Source: Anaerolineaceae bacterium
Lineage (GTDB): Bacteria; Chloroflexota; Anaerolineae; Anaerolineales; UBA11579
Direction: 5' to 3'
Assembly: GCA_900299355.1 (NCBI GenBank)
Contig: OMJR01000054.1
Span: 1 to 33,822 of the forward strand
DNA: 33,822 nt
The notes beneath the pieces were generated by a model. That model saw only the letters and a program-made list of their open reading frames with translations. It searched no databases and was not told where the DNA came from. Positions 1-8,546 of the stretch are shown piece after piece (the first letter of the stretch is position 1; every line of letters starts with the position of its first letter). The position numbers and the translations under genes are program-made.

Positions 1-27
1 AAAGAGGCCGCGCAGCGGCCTCTTTTT
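1..27 (-). terminator. Intrinsic terminator-like hairpin downstream of spoVS-like gene
   Basis: aaagaggccgc-gca-gcggcctcttt inverted repeat with flanking T/A runs, immediately 3' of the minus-strand ORF ending at 31; the window edge truncates the context. Confidence 0.6.
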
Positions 28-30
28 GCT

Positions 31-300
31 TTAAGCAGGCGTGCGTTCTTCGACGATGAGCTTAATGGCCGTGCGCACCTTGTCGTCGATTTCGACATCG
101 GCGAATTCAGGCGTACAGATGACATCAAATCCATCTTCTTGTAGGTAGCCACGCGCGAGCACCAGCGCCTTCACGGCCTGGTTCACGGCACCGGCGCCGA
201 TGGCTTGCACCTCGGCCCGGTGATTCTCGCGGAAGACGCCAGCGATAGCGCCCGCCACCGCCGAGGTGCGGGAGGAACCGGATACTTTGATAACGTCCAT
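31..300 (-). CDS. spoVS: Stage V sporulation protein S (SpoVS) family protein
   Basis: MDVIKVSGSSRTSAVAGAIAGVFRENHRAEVQAIGAGAVNQAVKALVLARGYL... matches the SpoVS family pattern (VAGAxAGVxR, QAIGAGAxNQAVKA, TAIKLIVEER); start moved inward from the 162-aa ORF to the ATG at 300. Confidence 0.9.
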   Translation of the reverse strand: MDVIKVSGSSRTSAVAGAIAGVFRENHRAEVQAIGAGAVNQAVKALVLARGYLQEDGFDVICTPEFADVEIDDKVRTAIKLIVEERTPA

Positions 301-366
301 GGCGGACAGGTGTGCCGCGGTGGGTAAGCGTCGGGGCTGTGCCCGCGGCACATCCTCCGTACCTGA

Positions 367-395
367 ATTGTACAGGGATTCATATGATGAATCAA
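367..395 (-). promoter_or_regulatory. Sigma70-type promoter for spoVS with a palindrome in the spacer
   Basis: Minus strand TTGATT-17 nt-TACAAT; palindrome GATTCAT-atg-ATGAATC at 377-393 overlaps the -35 and spacer. Confidence 0.55.
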
Positions 396-456
396 GAATT
401 TGCAGCTTTGTCCGCCAGCGCAAAAGCGCCGGAACTGCTGTGATAGACTCTCGCCG

Positions 457-2826
457 ATGGACGAAAAAGCGCTGCATACGCTCGAATTTCCCAAGGTGCT
501 GGAACGCCTGGCGCAGCATACCGCCTTTGCCGTATCACGCGGCATGGCGCTGGCCGCGCGCCCCCAGAGGGACCTTGCTGCCATCAAAGCGCTGCTGGCA
601 GAGACGGCCGAGGCGCGCGACCTGATTGAGGAGGAGCCCAAGCTATCCATCGGCGGCGCGCGCGATGTGCGCGAAGCCTTGGACGACGCCGAGCGCGGAC
701 AGGTGCTGACCGCCGGCGACCTGCTGGATGTGAAGGCCACCCTGGTGGCAGCACGCAGCATGCAGCGCCGCCTCGCCGAGATTGAGGCGCAATCGCCGCG
801 TCTGGCGGCCATCGCCGCCGGTATGCCGCAGCCCGGCGGGCTGGTGGATGCGATTACCAAGGCGATCGGCAACAAAGGCGAAATCCTGGATAGCGCCTCC
901 GAGCGGCTGGGCAGCATCCGCAGCCAGCTGAGTGTGACCCACGACCGCCTGCTGGACAAGATGAACAAGCTGCTTTCCAGCGCCGGACTCAGCCGCCACC
1001 TGCAGGAGCCGATCATTACCCAGCGCGAGGGGCGTTATGTGCTGCCGATCAAGGCCGAATCGCGCGGCAAGGTCAAGGCGGTGGTACACGATCAATCCTC
1101 CAGCGGCGCCACCCTCTTCGTCGAACCGCTTTCGGTGGTGGATCTCAATAACGAGTGGCGCGAGCTGCAATTGGCCGAACGGGACGAAGAACACCGCATC
1201 ATCAAGGAACTGTCCGCCCAGGTGGGCGAGCAGGCCGCGGATGTGGATGCCGCCATGGAGGGCCTGGCCCGGCTGGATTTTGCCTTTGCGCGCGCCCGCT
1301 ACGCGATTGAACTGGGCGCCAGCGAGATCGACTTGCGCGAGATGCGGCCCGCCAAAGAAGGACACCACCCGGGCCTGGTGCTGCGCCTGTTTGGCGCGCG
1401 GCATCCCTTGCTGGATCCCGATACGGTGGTGCCGCTGGATGTGGAGCTGCATCCCCAGAATTATTGCCTGATGATCACCGGCCCCAACACGGGCGGTAAA
1501 ACCGTTACGCTCAAGACGGTGGGCCTGATGGCGCTGATGGCCCAAAGTGGCCTGCAGGCGCCGGTGGCGGCTGGCAGCCAGCTGAGCGTTTTTGATGCGG
1601 TCTACGCCGATATCGGCGATGAACAATCGATTGAGCAATCGCTCTCGACCTTCTCGGGGCACATCACCAAGATCATCCGCATCCTGGATGCCGCTGACCA
1701 GCGCTCGTTGGTGATCCTGGATGAACTGGGCGCGGGCACTGACCCGCAGGAAGGCGCTGCGTTGGCGCGTGCACTGCTCGATCACCTGGTGGCGCGCGGG
1801 ATCAGTACTCTGGTGGCCACCCATTATCCCGAACTGAAGGCCTATGCCCACGCCACCGAGGGGGTGGTGAATGCCAGCGTGGAATTCAATCTGGATACGC
1901 TGGCGCCGACCTATCACCTGACGGTGGGCTTGCCGGGACGCTCCAATGCGCTGGCGATTGCCCGGCGCCTGGGCCTGCGCGAAGATGTGATTGAAGCGGC
2001 GCGCGGCACGATCAATCCGGATGAATTGAAGGCTGAGGATTTGCTCAACGAGATCCACCGCGAACGCGAACGGGCGCGCGAGGCGCTGCATCGCGCGGAG
2101 GAGGCGCAGAAGGCGGCCGAAAGCCGGCGGCGGGAACTGGCCGAACGGCTCGAGGCGATTGAGGATGAGCGCATTGAGGTGTTGGCCGCGGCCCGCGATG
2201 AAGCCGAGCAGGAACTGGAGACCTTGCGGGCCGAGATTGGCCGCCTGCGCAGCGAGCTGGCCCGGGTGCGGCTGCCGCTGGACGAGCTGCAAAAACTCAG
2301 CGTGGAAGCCGAGGAGCTGGAGGAAGTGGTGGAACAGCCGCCCCAGCGCCAGGTGGTGCCGGAGTCGGCGCCTAGCCGGCCGCTGCGTTTGGGCGATATG
2401 GTACTGGTGCGCACCCTGGGCCAGCGGGGGATTGTGACCGCGCTGGGCAAACAGGAAGCCGAGGTGCAGATTGGCGCCTTGCGGGCGCGGGCGCGGATTA
2501 CCGAATTGGAGTTGGTGGCGCAGGAGGTGGCCGAGGCCCAGCCGGCCCGCGATGCGGTGACCACCGCCCCGCGGGTCGCATCGCCGGGCGCGGAGTTATC
2601 CTTGCGCGGGCAGCGCTACGAGCAAGCCTTCGACAGCCTGGACCGCTATCTGGACCAGGCCTACGCCGCCGGGCTGCCCTTTGTGCGCATCATCCACGGC
2701 AAGGGCACCGGGCAACTGCGCACGATGGTGCGCAAGGAATTGGGCAAGCGGGGCTATATCCGCCGCTACGAGGAAGCCCAGCCGCAGGAAGGCGGCGAGG
2801 GCGTAACCGTAGCCTTTTTTGAATAG
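457..2826 (+). CDS. mutS2: Endonuclease MutS2 (MutS-like ATPase with C-terminal Smr domain)
   Basis: Walker A ITGPNTGGKTVTLKT, DELGAGTDPQEGAALARA, C-terminal Smr signature IHGKGTGQLRTMVRKEL; start ATG 457 preferred over 400. Confidence 0.95.
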   Translation: MDEKALHTLEFPKVLERLAQHTAFAVSRGMALAARPQRDLAAIKALLAETAEARDLIEEEPKLSIGGARDVREALDDAERGQVLTAGDLLDVKATLVAARSMQRRLAEIEAQSPRLAAIAAGMPQPGGLVDAITKAIGNKGEILDSASERLGSIRSQLSVTHDRLLDKMNKLLSSAGLSRHLQEPIITQREGRYVLPIKAESRGKVKAVVHDQSSSGATLFVEPLSVVDLNNEWRELQLAERDEEHRIIKELSAQVGEQAADVDAAMEGLARLDFAFARARYAIELGASEIDLREMRPAKEGHHPGLVLRLFGARHPLLDPDTVVPLDVELHPQNYCLMITGPNTGGKTVTLKTVGLMALMAQSGLQAPVAAGSQLSVFDAVYADIGDEQSIEQSLSTFSGHITKIIRILDAADQRSLVILDELGAGTDPQEGAALARALLDHLVARGISTLVATHYPELKAYAHATEGVVNASVEFNLDTLAPTYHLTVGLPGRSNALAIARRLGLREDVIEAARGTINPDELKAEDLLNEIHRERERAREALHRAEEAQKAAESRRRELAERLEAIEDERIEVLAAARDEAEQELETLRAEIGRLRSELARVRLPLDELQKLSVEAEELEEVVEQPPQRQVVPESAPSRPLRLGDMVLVRTLGQRGIVTALGKQEAEVQIGALRARARITELELVAQEVAEAQPARDAVTTAPRVASPGAELSLRGQRYEQAFDSLDRYLDQAYAAGLPFVRIIHGKGTGQLRTMVRKELGKRGYIRRYEEAQPQEGGEGVTVAFFE

Positions 2827-2829
2827 AGC

Positions 2830-3327
2830 CTATTTACCAGCCTGGCCGGATATCCAGGCCACAAAGGTCAGCGTGGCGTCGCGGTATTCACCCGTGATCT
2901 GCCAGCAGCCCGCCTGGGGGAACTCCACGCCGGTGAGGATTGACGAGCCGTGTAGGCTGTCCGCAAAGGCGTTGGTGGCCGGCTCGGTTTGCACAAAGTA
3001 GCCGTCGCCATCCAACTGTTCAGCAACAATATCTAGGTCGGGAGTTTGTTCCTCGGTCCAGACATAGCCGGGGAACTTCCAAAAGATCTTCTGGCCGTAT
3101 CCGCCTTCACGACCCGGCGGCAGCATATCCCAGATGCCTTCTTGGCTGATAAAGACTTGCAAGCCGCCTGGCTCGCCATAGAGCTGTGTTTCAGGGTCGG
3201 GCGCGGTGGTGGGGCAGGCGGCGATGCGCGCCGCGCGGCTGTTGGCTGCGGCAGCGGCCGGCGTGGAGCAAGCGGCCAGGATCAGGGCGCCGACCAGCAG
3301 GGGTAAGGCAAAAAGTTGTTTGGTCAT
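2830..3327 (-). CDS. Putative lipoprotein of unknown function
   Basis: Signal peptide with lipobox-like LILAAC; no family recognised. Confidence 0.6.
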   Translation of the reverse strand: MTKQLFALPLLVGALILAACSTPAAAAANSRAARIAACPTTAPDPETQLYGEPGGLQVFISQEGIWDMLPPGREGGYGQKIFWKFPGYVWTEEQTPDLDIVAEQLDGDGYFVQTEPATNAFADSLHGSSILTGVEFPQAGCWQITGEYRDATLTFVAWISGQAGK

Positions 3328-3383
3328 GGGGACCTCCTACCGGGATTACACCGGCCGGTGGTCCAGGGTTCCGTGGAGTGGGG

Positions 3384-3791
3384 CTAGCCCCAGAGCGGCG
3401 GCTTGACCGTCATCAGATAGACAATGGCCACCATGATCAGCGAGAGAAAGATGCTGTAGGTGTTGGCGCGTTCTTCGGCATCCCGGTAGGCGGGGCTGCC
3501 GGGATCGTCCGCGTGAAGGCGCTGTTCGCGCAGGGCGGGCAGATAGCCGATCAGGGCCAGGATGGTGGCCACCCCGTAGAGCGCAAAGGAAAGCAAGATC
3601 CAGGAAGTGGTCCAGGCCAGGCCGCTTTCGGCGATCAGACCCAGCCCGGTGACCAAAAGCACGGCGTAGCCGGCGTTAGCCAGTTGCTTATCCAGGAAGG
3701 CGCCGCGCCGGCGCAGCAGAGGCGCCGCCATGGGCGCGCCGAGAGCCAGAATAGCGCTGATAATGTGGATGCTGAGCAGGAGCGTGTACAT
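3384..3791 (-). CDS. Small integral membrane protein, DUF2269-like
   Basis: MYTLLLSIHIISAILALGAPMAAPLL... several hydrophobic helices; resembles DUF2269-type predicted membrane proteins. Confidence 0.6.
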   Translation of the reverse strand: MYTLLLSIHIISAILALGAPMAAPLLRRRGAFLDKQLANAGYAVLLVTGLGLIAESGLAWTTSWILLSFALYGVATILALIGYLPALREQRLHADDPGSPAYRDAEERANTYSIFLSLIMVAIVYLMTVKPPLWG

Positions 3792-3835
3792 CTCGGCAAG
3801 TGTAGCATGTGAGCGTGCTGACGTATAATCCCAGC

Positions 3836-5446
3836 ATGCAAGCCTTAAGCAGCCATGTAAGCAACAACAGCAAAGCCTTCAAAGCCAACGCCGAGCACCA
3901 CCACGGCTTGGCCGAGGAATTGCGCCAGCGCCTGGAGACGGCGCGCGGCGGCGGGGGAGCGGCGGCCCGCGAACGCCATGAGGAGCGCGGCAAACTCTTT
4001 GTGCGCGAGCGCATCGAACGCTTGCTGGATCCGGGATCGCCTTTCCTGGAGCTGTCGCCGTTGGCGGCCTGGGAGCTGTATGACGGCGCGGCCTATGGGG
4101 CCGGGGTGGTGACCGGTATCGGGCGGGTGGCCGAGCGCCAGGTGATGATTGTTGCCAACGATGCCACCGTTAAGGGTGGCAGCTATTACCCGATGACGGT
4201 CAAGAAGCACCTGCGCGCCCAACAGGTCGCTATGCAGAACCATTTGCCCTGCCTTTACCTGGTCGATTCGGGTGGGGCCTTCCTGCCGCTGCAAGACGAA
4301 GTCTTCCCCGACGAGTTGCATTTCGGGCGCATCTTTTACAACCAGGCGCAGATGAGCGCCAGGGGCATCCCGCAGATTGCGGCGGTGATGGGTTCCTGCA
4401 CGGCCGGCGGGGCTTACGTGCCGGCAATGAGCGACGAGGCCATTATCGTGAAGGACACCGGCACGATCTTCCTGGGCGGCCCGCCGCTGGTGAAAGCCGC
4501 CACTGGTGAGGACGTCAGCGCCGAGGAGTTGGGGGGGGCGGATGTGCACACACGTCTGTCGGGGGTGGCTGATCATTACGCCGAGGATGATGCCCAGGCG
4601 ATTGAGATCCTGCGCGAGATTGTGTCCGGCCTGAACAGCCCGGTCTACATGGATGTAGAGGTGGCGGCGCCCGAAGAACCGCTCTACGAAGCGGACGAAC
4701 TGTACGGCGTGCTGCCGGCCACCTTCCGCGAGAGCTACGACGTGCGCGAAGTGATCGCGCGCCTGGTGGATGGCAGCCGCCTGCGCGAGTTCAAGGCGCG
4801 CTACGGCGAGACGCTGGTGTGCGGGTTTGCGCGCATCCATGGGTATCCGGTGGGCGTATTGGGCAACAACGGCGTCTTGTTTAGCGAGAGTGCGCTGAAG
4901 GGCGCCCACTTTATTGAGCTGTGCGAGCAGCGCGGCATCCCCCTTCTGTTCCTGCAGAACATTACCGGCTTCATGGTCGGGCGCGAATACGAGGCCGGGG
5001 GCATCGCCAAGGACGGGGCCAAGATGGTGCACGCGGTGGCCAACGCCACGGTACCCAAACTGACCGTGATCATCGGTGGCTCCTTTGGGGCCGGCAATTA
5101 CGGCATGGCCGGGCGCGCCTATGACCCGCGCTTCCTGTGGATGTGGCCCAATGCGCGCATCAGCGTGATGGGCGGCGAGCAGGCCGCCAATGTGATGCTG
5201 ACGATCAAGCAGGAACAGTTGGAACGCGAAGGCAAAAAGACGCTGGACGCCAAGGGCGCCGATAAGCTGAAGCAGCCGATCCTGGAGAAATACGAGCACG
5301 AAGGTAACCCCTATTATTCGACCGCGCGTTTGTGGGATGACGGCATCCTGGATCCGGCTGAGACGCGCGATGTGCTGGGCCTGGCGCTCTCGGTTGTACT
5401 AAACGCCCCAAGGCCGGAAGGCGGTTTTGGGGTGTTCCGGATGTAG
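3836..5446 (+). CDS. mccB: Acyl-CoA carboxylase carboxyltransferase (beta) subunit, methylcrotonyl-CoA carboxylase-like
   Basis: Carboxyltransferase motifs [87 protein letters not shown] typical of MCC beta; start ATG 3836 behind TATAAT. Confidence 0.9.
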   Translation: MQALSSHVSNNSKAFKANAEHHHGLAEELRQRLETARGGGGAAARERHEERGKLFVRERIERLLDPGSPFLELSPLAAWELYDGAAYGAGVVTGIGRVAERQVMIVANDATVKGGSYYPMTVKKHLRAQQVAMQNHLPCLYLVDSGGAFLPLQDEVFPDELHFGRIFYNQAQMSARGIPQIAAVMGSCTAGGAYVPAMSDEAIIVKDTGTIFLGGPPLVKAATGEDVSAEELGGADVHTRLSGVADHYAEDDAQAIEILREIVSGLNSPVYMDVEVAAPEEPLYEADELYGVLPATFRESYDVREVIARLVDGSRLREFKARYGETLVCGFARIHGYPVGVLGNNGVLFSESALKGAHFIELCEQRGIPLLFLQNITGFMVGREYEAGGIAKDGAKMVHAVANATVPKLTVIIGGSFGAGNYGMAGRAYDPRFLWMWPNARISVMGGEQAANVMLTIKQEQLEREGKKTLDAKGADKLKQPILEKYEHEGNPYYSTARLWDDGILDPAETRDVLGLALSVVLNAPRPEGGFGVFRM

Positions 5447-5492
5447 TTGTCATTCGCTGACCCGAATGACTCGTGTCGATGGCAAAAAAGCG

Positions 5493-6227
5493 ATGAGTGA
5501 CAACAAACTGGAAATAGCGTTGCGGGCGGCGGCCAAGGATGCGGGCCAGCGTCCGGAGTTTTATCGGGTGCTGTTGGAGAGCGATGTGTGGGCTTTGGGC
5601 AGCGCTGAACGCAACGCGGCGGGCGAAGCCACCTCGCTCAAGTTGACACCCTGGCAGACGCCGGAGGGCCAGGCCATCCTGCCGATCTTTTCTTCGATGG
5701 AACAATGGCAACTTTCGATAGATGAGCAGACCGGCTATGTGCGGCTTAACGCGCGCGACCTGCTCGAGGCCACCCGCGGCGACCACCTGGTGCTGAACCC
5801 CAACGCCGATTACGGCAAGACGTTTACACCGCAGGAAATTGAGGCGCTGCTGGATGGCAGCCTGTTCCAACGCGGCGACATGGAAGTCGTGGAAGCCACG
5901 CGCCAGGTGCTGCTGGGCCAGCCGGTCGAGTACCCCCAGGCGCTGGCGGACGGGCTGGCTTCCTATTTTGGCGGCGTGCCCGAGGTGCAGGCGGCCTACC
6001 TGGTGATGATGGAGGACCCCGGCCGCGAACCCAGCCGTAGTTTGCTGGTGGGAATTGAGACCCAGGCCGAGGAAAAGCGTTTGCACGAGATTTTTGGCGA
6101 AGGCGGGCTGGTGGTGACCGAGCTGCTGGAGGCGGGCGAGTTCGCCGATTTCATCCGGTTGGACGACAGCCCCTTTGCCCAAAGCATGCGCGCCAATGGG
6201 CGGCGTTTCTACCCGGCCGAGGGCTGA
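5493..6227 (+). CDS. SseB-family protein (enhanced serine sensitivity-like)
   Basis: PIFSSMEQWQ..., LNPNADYGKTFTPQEIEALLDG, C-terminal SseB-like region; start ATG 5493. Confidence 0.75.
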   Translation: MSDNKLEIALRAAAKDAGQRPEFYRVLLESDVWALGSAERNAAGEATSLKLTPWQTPEGQAILPIFSSMEQWQLSIDEQTGYVRLNARDLLEATRGDHLVLNPNADYGKTFTPQEIEALLDGSLFQRGDMEVVEATRQVLLGQPVEYPQALADGLASYFGGVPEVQAAYLVMMEDPGREPSRSLLVGIETQAEEKRLHEIFGEGGLVVTELLEAGEFADFIRLDDSPFAQSMRANGRRFYPAEG

Positions 6228-6228
6228 G

Positions 6229-6504
6229 ATGGGCGACTTGGACCAGGCCCAATTCGCGTCTTTCTACAACCGCAACAGCATCCAGAGCAGCCAGCGCGCG
6301 GGCTGCTTCGCCTGCGGGCATCTCTTTGATGCGGCCCAAGTGGTGGATTGGCTGGACGAGCAATACGAACAGCAGGCCAGCGCGGTCTGCCCGCGTTGCG
6401 GCGTGACCGCCGTGATAGGCGACGCGGCCGGCTACCCGATTGATGAAGACTTTATGGCCGCGATGCATGCACGCTGGTTTCCATCACCTAAGGAGAACGA
6501 ATGA
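6229..6504 (+). CDS. Small zinc-ribbon-like protein
   Basis: CFACGHLF...CPRCGVTAVIGDAAGYPIDEDFMAAMHARWF; two CxxC pairs; directly downstream of the SseB-like gene. Confidence 0.7.
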   Translation: MGDLDQAQFASFYNRNSIQSSQRAGCFACGHLFDAAQVVDWLDEQYEQQASAVCPRCGVTAVIGDAAGYPIDEDFMAAMHARWFPSPKENE

Positions 6505-6869
6505 AACGCGAAGCTTTTGAGCACTGGATGCAAGGCTACCTGGCCTGCTGGCGCTCCAACGACGCCGAGGAGATCGGGGCGCTGTTCAGCGAGGATTGCC
6601 GGTATTACACGCAGGCTTTCCGTGAGCCGTGGACAAGCCGCGAACGCCTTGTGGCCGGCTGGCTGGAGCGCGCCGACTGGCAGGGCGAATGGGATTTCGA
6701 GTACCGCTGGGTGGCGGTGGACGGTGCCACTTCGGTGCTGGAGGGCGTGACCACCTATCACACGCAGGGCACCCAGTATTACAACGTGTGGTTTATCACA
6801 CTTAATGAGACGGGCGAATGCACGGAGTTTAAGGAAGCCTGGGTGCAGAAGCCGGAGGAAGAGAGCTAA
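6501..6869 (+). CDS. SnoaL-like / NTF2-fold family protein
   Basis: YLACWRSNDAEEIGALFSEDCRYYTQAF... pattern of SnoaL-like domains; 4-bp ATGA overlap with the upstream gene. Confidence 0.7.
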   Translation: MKREAFEHWMQGYLACWRSNDAEEIGALFSEDCRYYTQAFREPWTSRERLVAGWLERADWQGEWDFEYRWVAVDGATSVLEGVTTYHTQGTQYYNVWFITLNETGECTEFKEAWVQKPEEES

Positions 6870-6924
6870 AAGAGTAAGGGGGAGATTTGCGACTGGTCTG
6901 CTTACCTTAAGAAAGCAGATTTGA

Positions 6925-7008
6925 TTCGAGGGATTCTTCGCTGCGCTCAGAACGACAAAACGAGAACGGCTTACGGACTACGGCTTATGGCTTATCGCTC
7001 ATGGCTGA
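6925..7008. repeat. Intergenic repeat fragment followed by degenerate heptanucleotide tandem repeat
   Basis: gggattcttcgctgcgctcagaacgac, then cggctta|cggacta|cggctta|tggctta|tcgctca|tggctga (6967-7008). Confidence 0.6.
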
Positions 7009-7018
7009 CGACTGCCCT

Positions 7019-7528
7019 CTACCATTCCCCCGCATAACTGACATCGTAATCTCCCACCGCCTGCACCAGGAGAGCGCGGTGCAGCTCGGCCAGCTGGCGC
7101 AGGTGCAAGCCGTCGTGGGCCACCCAGGAGGCAAACATGTCGCCGGCGCGCATGGTGCCGAATTCCGACACGTAGGGCGTCTCCCAATCGATGTCGCCCA
7201 GCGAATCGAGCCAGGCAATGCTGGCCGCACGCTCGCGCTGGAAGTTATCCAGCGTGGCCTGCAGGTCGCGTTCGTTGTACTTGCGTGCGGTGACCCAGCT
7301 TTGCGGGTCGATGGCTTCCCACTGGTTGCCTTCCTGGTGCAGGATGAAATCGAGGTGCGAGCGGAAGTCGTGGATCTCTTCGTCGACGAGGTGGTTGAGC
7401 ACTTCGAGCACCGACCAGGCATCCGCGGCTGGCTTGTAGCGGGCTTGCTGCGGGCTGAGGCCGGCGGCCAGGGCGCGCAGGCGCTCGGGCATGGCGCGGA
7501 ATTGAGAGAGGAAGTAGGGATAGTCCAC
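7019..7528 (-). CDS. DinB family protein
   Basis: VDYPYFLSQFRAMPERLRALAAGLSPQQARYKPAADAWSVLEVLNHLVDEEIHDFRSHL...HDGLHLRQLAELHRAL; DinB-type metal-binding His pattern. GTG start at 7528 preferred; the 312-aa ORF to 7957 is a read-through chimera. Confidence 0.85.
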   Translation of the reverse strand: MDYPYFLSQFRAMPERLRALAAGLSPQQARYKPAADAWSVLEVLNHLVDEEIHDFRSHLDFILHQEGNQWEAIDPQSWVTARKYNERDLQATLDNFQRERAASIAWLDSLGDIDWETPYVSEFGTMRAGDMFASWVAHDGLHLRQLAELHRALLVQAVGDYDVSYAGEW

Positions 7529-7541
7529 GGAAGTACCTAGA

Positions 7542-8141
7542 TCAGGGCGAGGTCTTAGCTTCTTTGAGAGCGCGTTCGAGCAAGTCCGAGATTCTGAGTT
7601 CTGAGGCCCATTTATGCAAATAATCTTGATTGAGTTGATCCTGCTGCACTTTAAGAATTCCCAGGATATCTCGCCATTGTCTCTCAGATGTTTCTCCACC
7701 CATTTTGTACCAATTGAGCTTGGACAAGATCGTGTCTTCGGCAGTGGCGACAAAGGCCTCAATAGAAGTGTCTGGAACCAGGGTTTCGCGTTGAGCGCGC
7801 TCAAGCTGAGCAGTGTCAAAAGGTCCTTGGTCTGTGACAAAGATATCCACTTTGAACATGCTGGCTCGATGTACGATGTTGAAACTCGCCTTTTGGGAGA
7901 TGGCGGTTTCGACCATTTGCTGGTCAATGAAAAAATCTGCCTCAAGAGCACGAACAAAGTCTGGCAGATGTTCTGAGCTAAGTGCGGCTAGCAGATCAGA
8001 ATCCTGGGTGGTGCGAACCATACCGTGTAACGTGCTGGCTAGCGACCCCACGATGAAATGGGGAACATTGAGCTTTTCAAGGGCTTCAGTAACTTTAAGG
8101 GTTGCTGCAATTAGCTCAGGCGTTTTCATCCAATTCGCCAT
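7542..8141 (-). CDS. Nucleotidyltransferase-fold protein (MNT/AbiEii-like superfamily)
   Basis: FIVGSLASTLHGMVRTTQDSDLL (GS-x13-DxD) plus a third acidic residue in FKVDIFV; alternative start at 8129 (MKTPEL). Confidence 0.75.
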   Translation of the reverse strand: MANWMKTPELIAATLKVTEALEKLNVPHFIVGSLASTLHGMVRTTQDSDLLAALSSEHLPDFVRALEADFFIDQQMVETAISQKASFNIVHRASMFKVDIFVTDQGPFDTAQLERAQRETLVPDTSIEAFVATAEDTILSKLNWYKMGGETSERQWRDILGILKVQQDQLNQDYLHKWASELRISDLLERALKEAKTSP

Positions 8142-8370
8142 ACACTTGACGGGCGAGGTCGGCGCCCAGAAGCAAGTCCGCCAATCGCCGCCGCAATTCA
8201 GTCTCTGTAGCCTGCGGGTGGCGCCGGCGCAAGCCGGCTAATGCCATCATGTGCGCGCTAGCGTTAAGCTCGGCTAACATCTGTAACTTGCGCCAAGGCG
8301 GCATATCCCGCATTTGCTGGATTTGCAAATCTTCTACTTCTGGAGCGGTATCGGAGAATATCTGGACCAT
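8116..8370 (-). CDS. Small helical partner protein upstream of the nucleotidyltransferase
   Basis: MVQIFSDTAPEVEDLQIQQMRDMPPWRKLQMLAELNASAHMMALAGLRRRHPQATETELRRRLADLLLGADLARQVYGELDENA; overlaps the downstream ORF; preceded by TATACT. Confidence 0.7.
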   Translation of the reverse strand: MVQIFSDTAPEVEDLQIQQMRDMPPWRKLQMLAELNASAHMMALAGLRRRHPQATETELRRRLADLLLGADLARQVYGELDENA

Positions 8371-8373
8371 ATT

Positions 8374-8487
8374 TCAGTATAGCATGTCCAGCTTGTAGCG
8401 GGCCTGCTGCGGGCCGAGGCCAGCCGCGAGGGCGCGCAGTCGCTCGGGCATGGCTCGGAATTGGGATAGCAGATAGGCTTGGTCCAT
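8374..8487 (-). pseudogene. Truncated 5' fragment of a second dinB copy
   Basis: Encodes MDQAYLLSQFRAMPERLRALAAGLGPQQARYKLDMLY*, nearly the same as the N-terminus of the DinB protein at 7528; 80/96 nt identical by hand alignment, then stops. Confidence 0.8.
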
Positions 8488-8546
8488 GGCTTCCTTAATG
8501 AGTCGAGTTATCATTAGTAGGAATTCATTACTATTCTAAATCACCC

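Noticed and set aside
643-2292. Long minus-strand ORF (549 aa) antisense to mutS2
   Set aside because: Shadow ORF of a high-GC gene: Gln/His/Arg-rich translation with no family resemblance, whereas the plus-strand protein is clearly MutS2.
3845-5299. 484-aa minus-strand ORF antisense to mccB
   Set aside because: Shadow ORF; the plus strand encodes an unmistakable carboxyltransferase.
6897-6919. Hairpin tctgctt-accttaaga-aagcaga as a terminator
   Set aside because: Stem is short and AT-balanced with a weak T tract; could be a weak terminator but not well enough supported to list.
7529-7957. N-terminal extension of the 312-aa ORF in front of DinB
   Set aside because: This stretch overlaps the nucleotidyltransferase gene out of frame; the DinB domain starts at about 7528.
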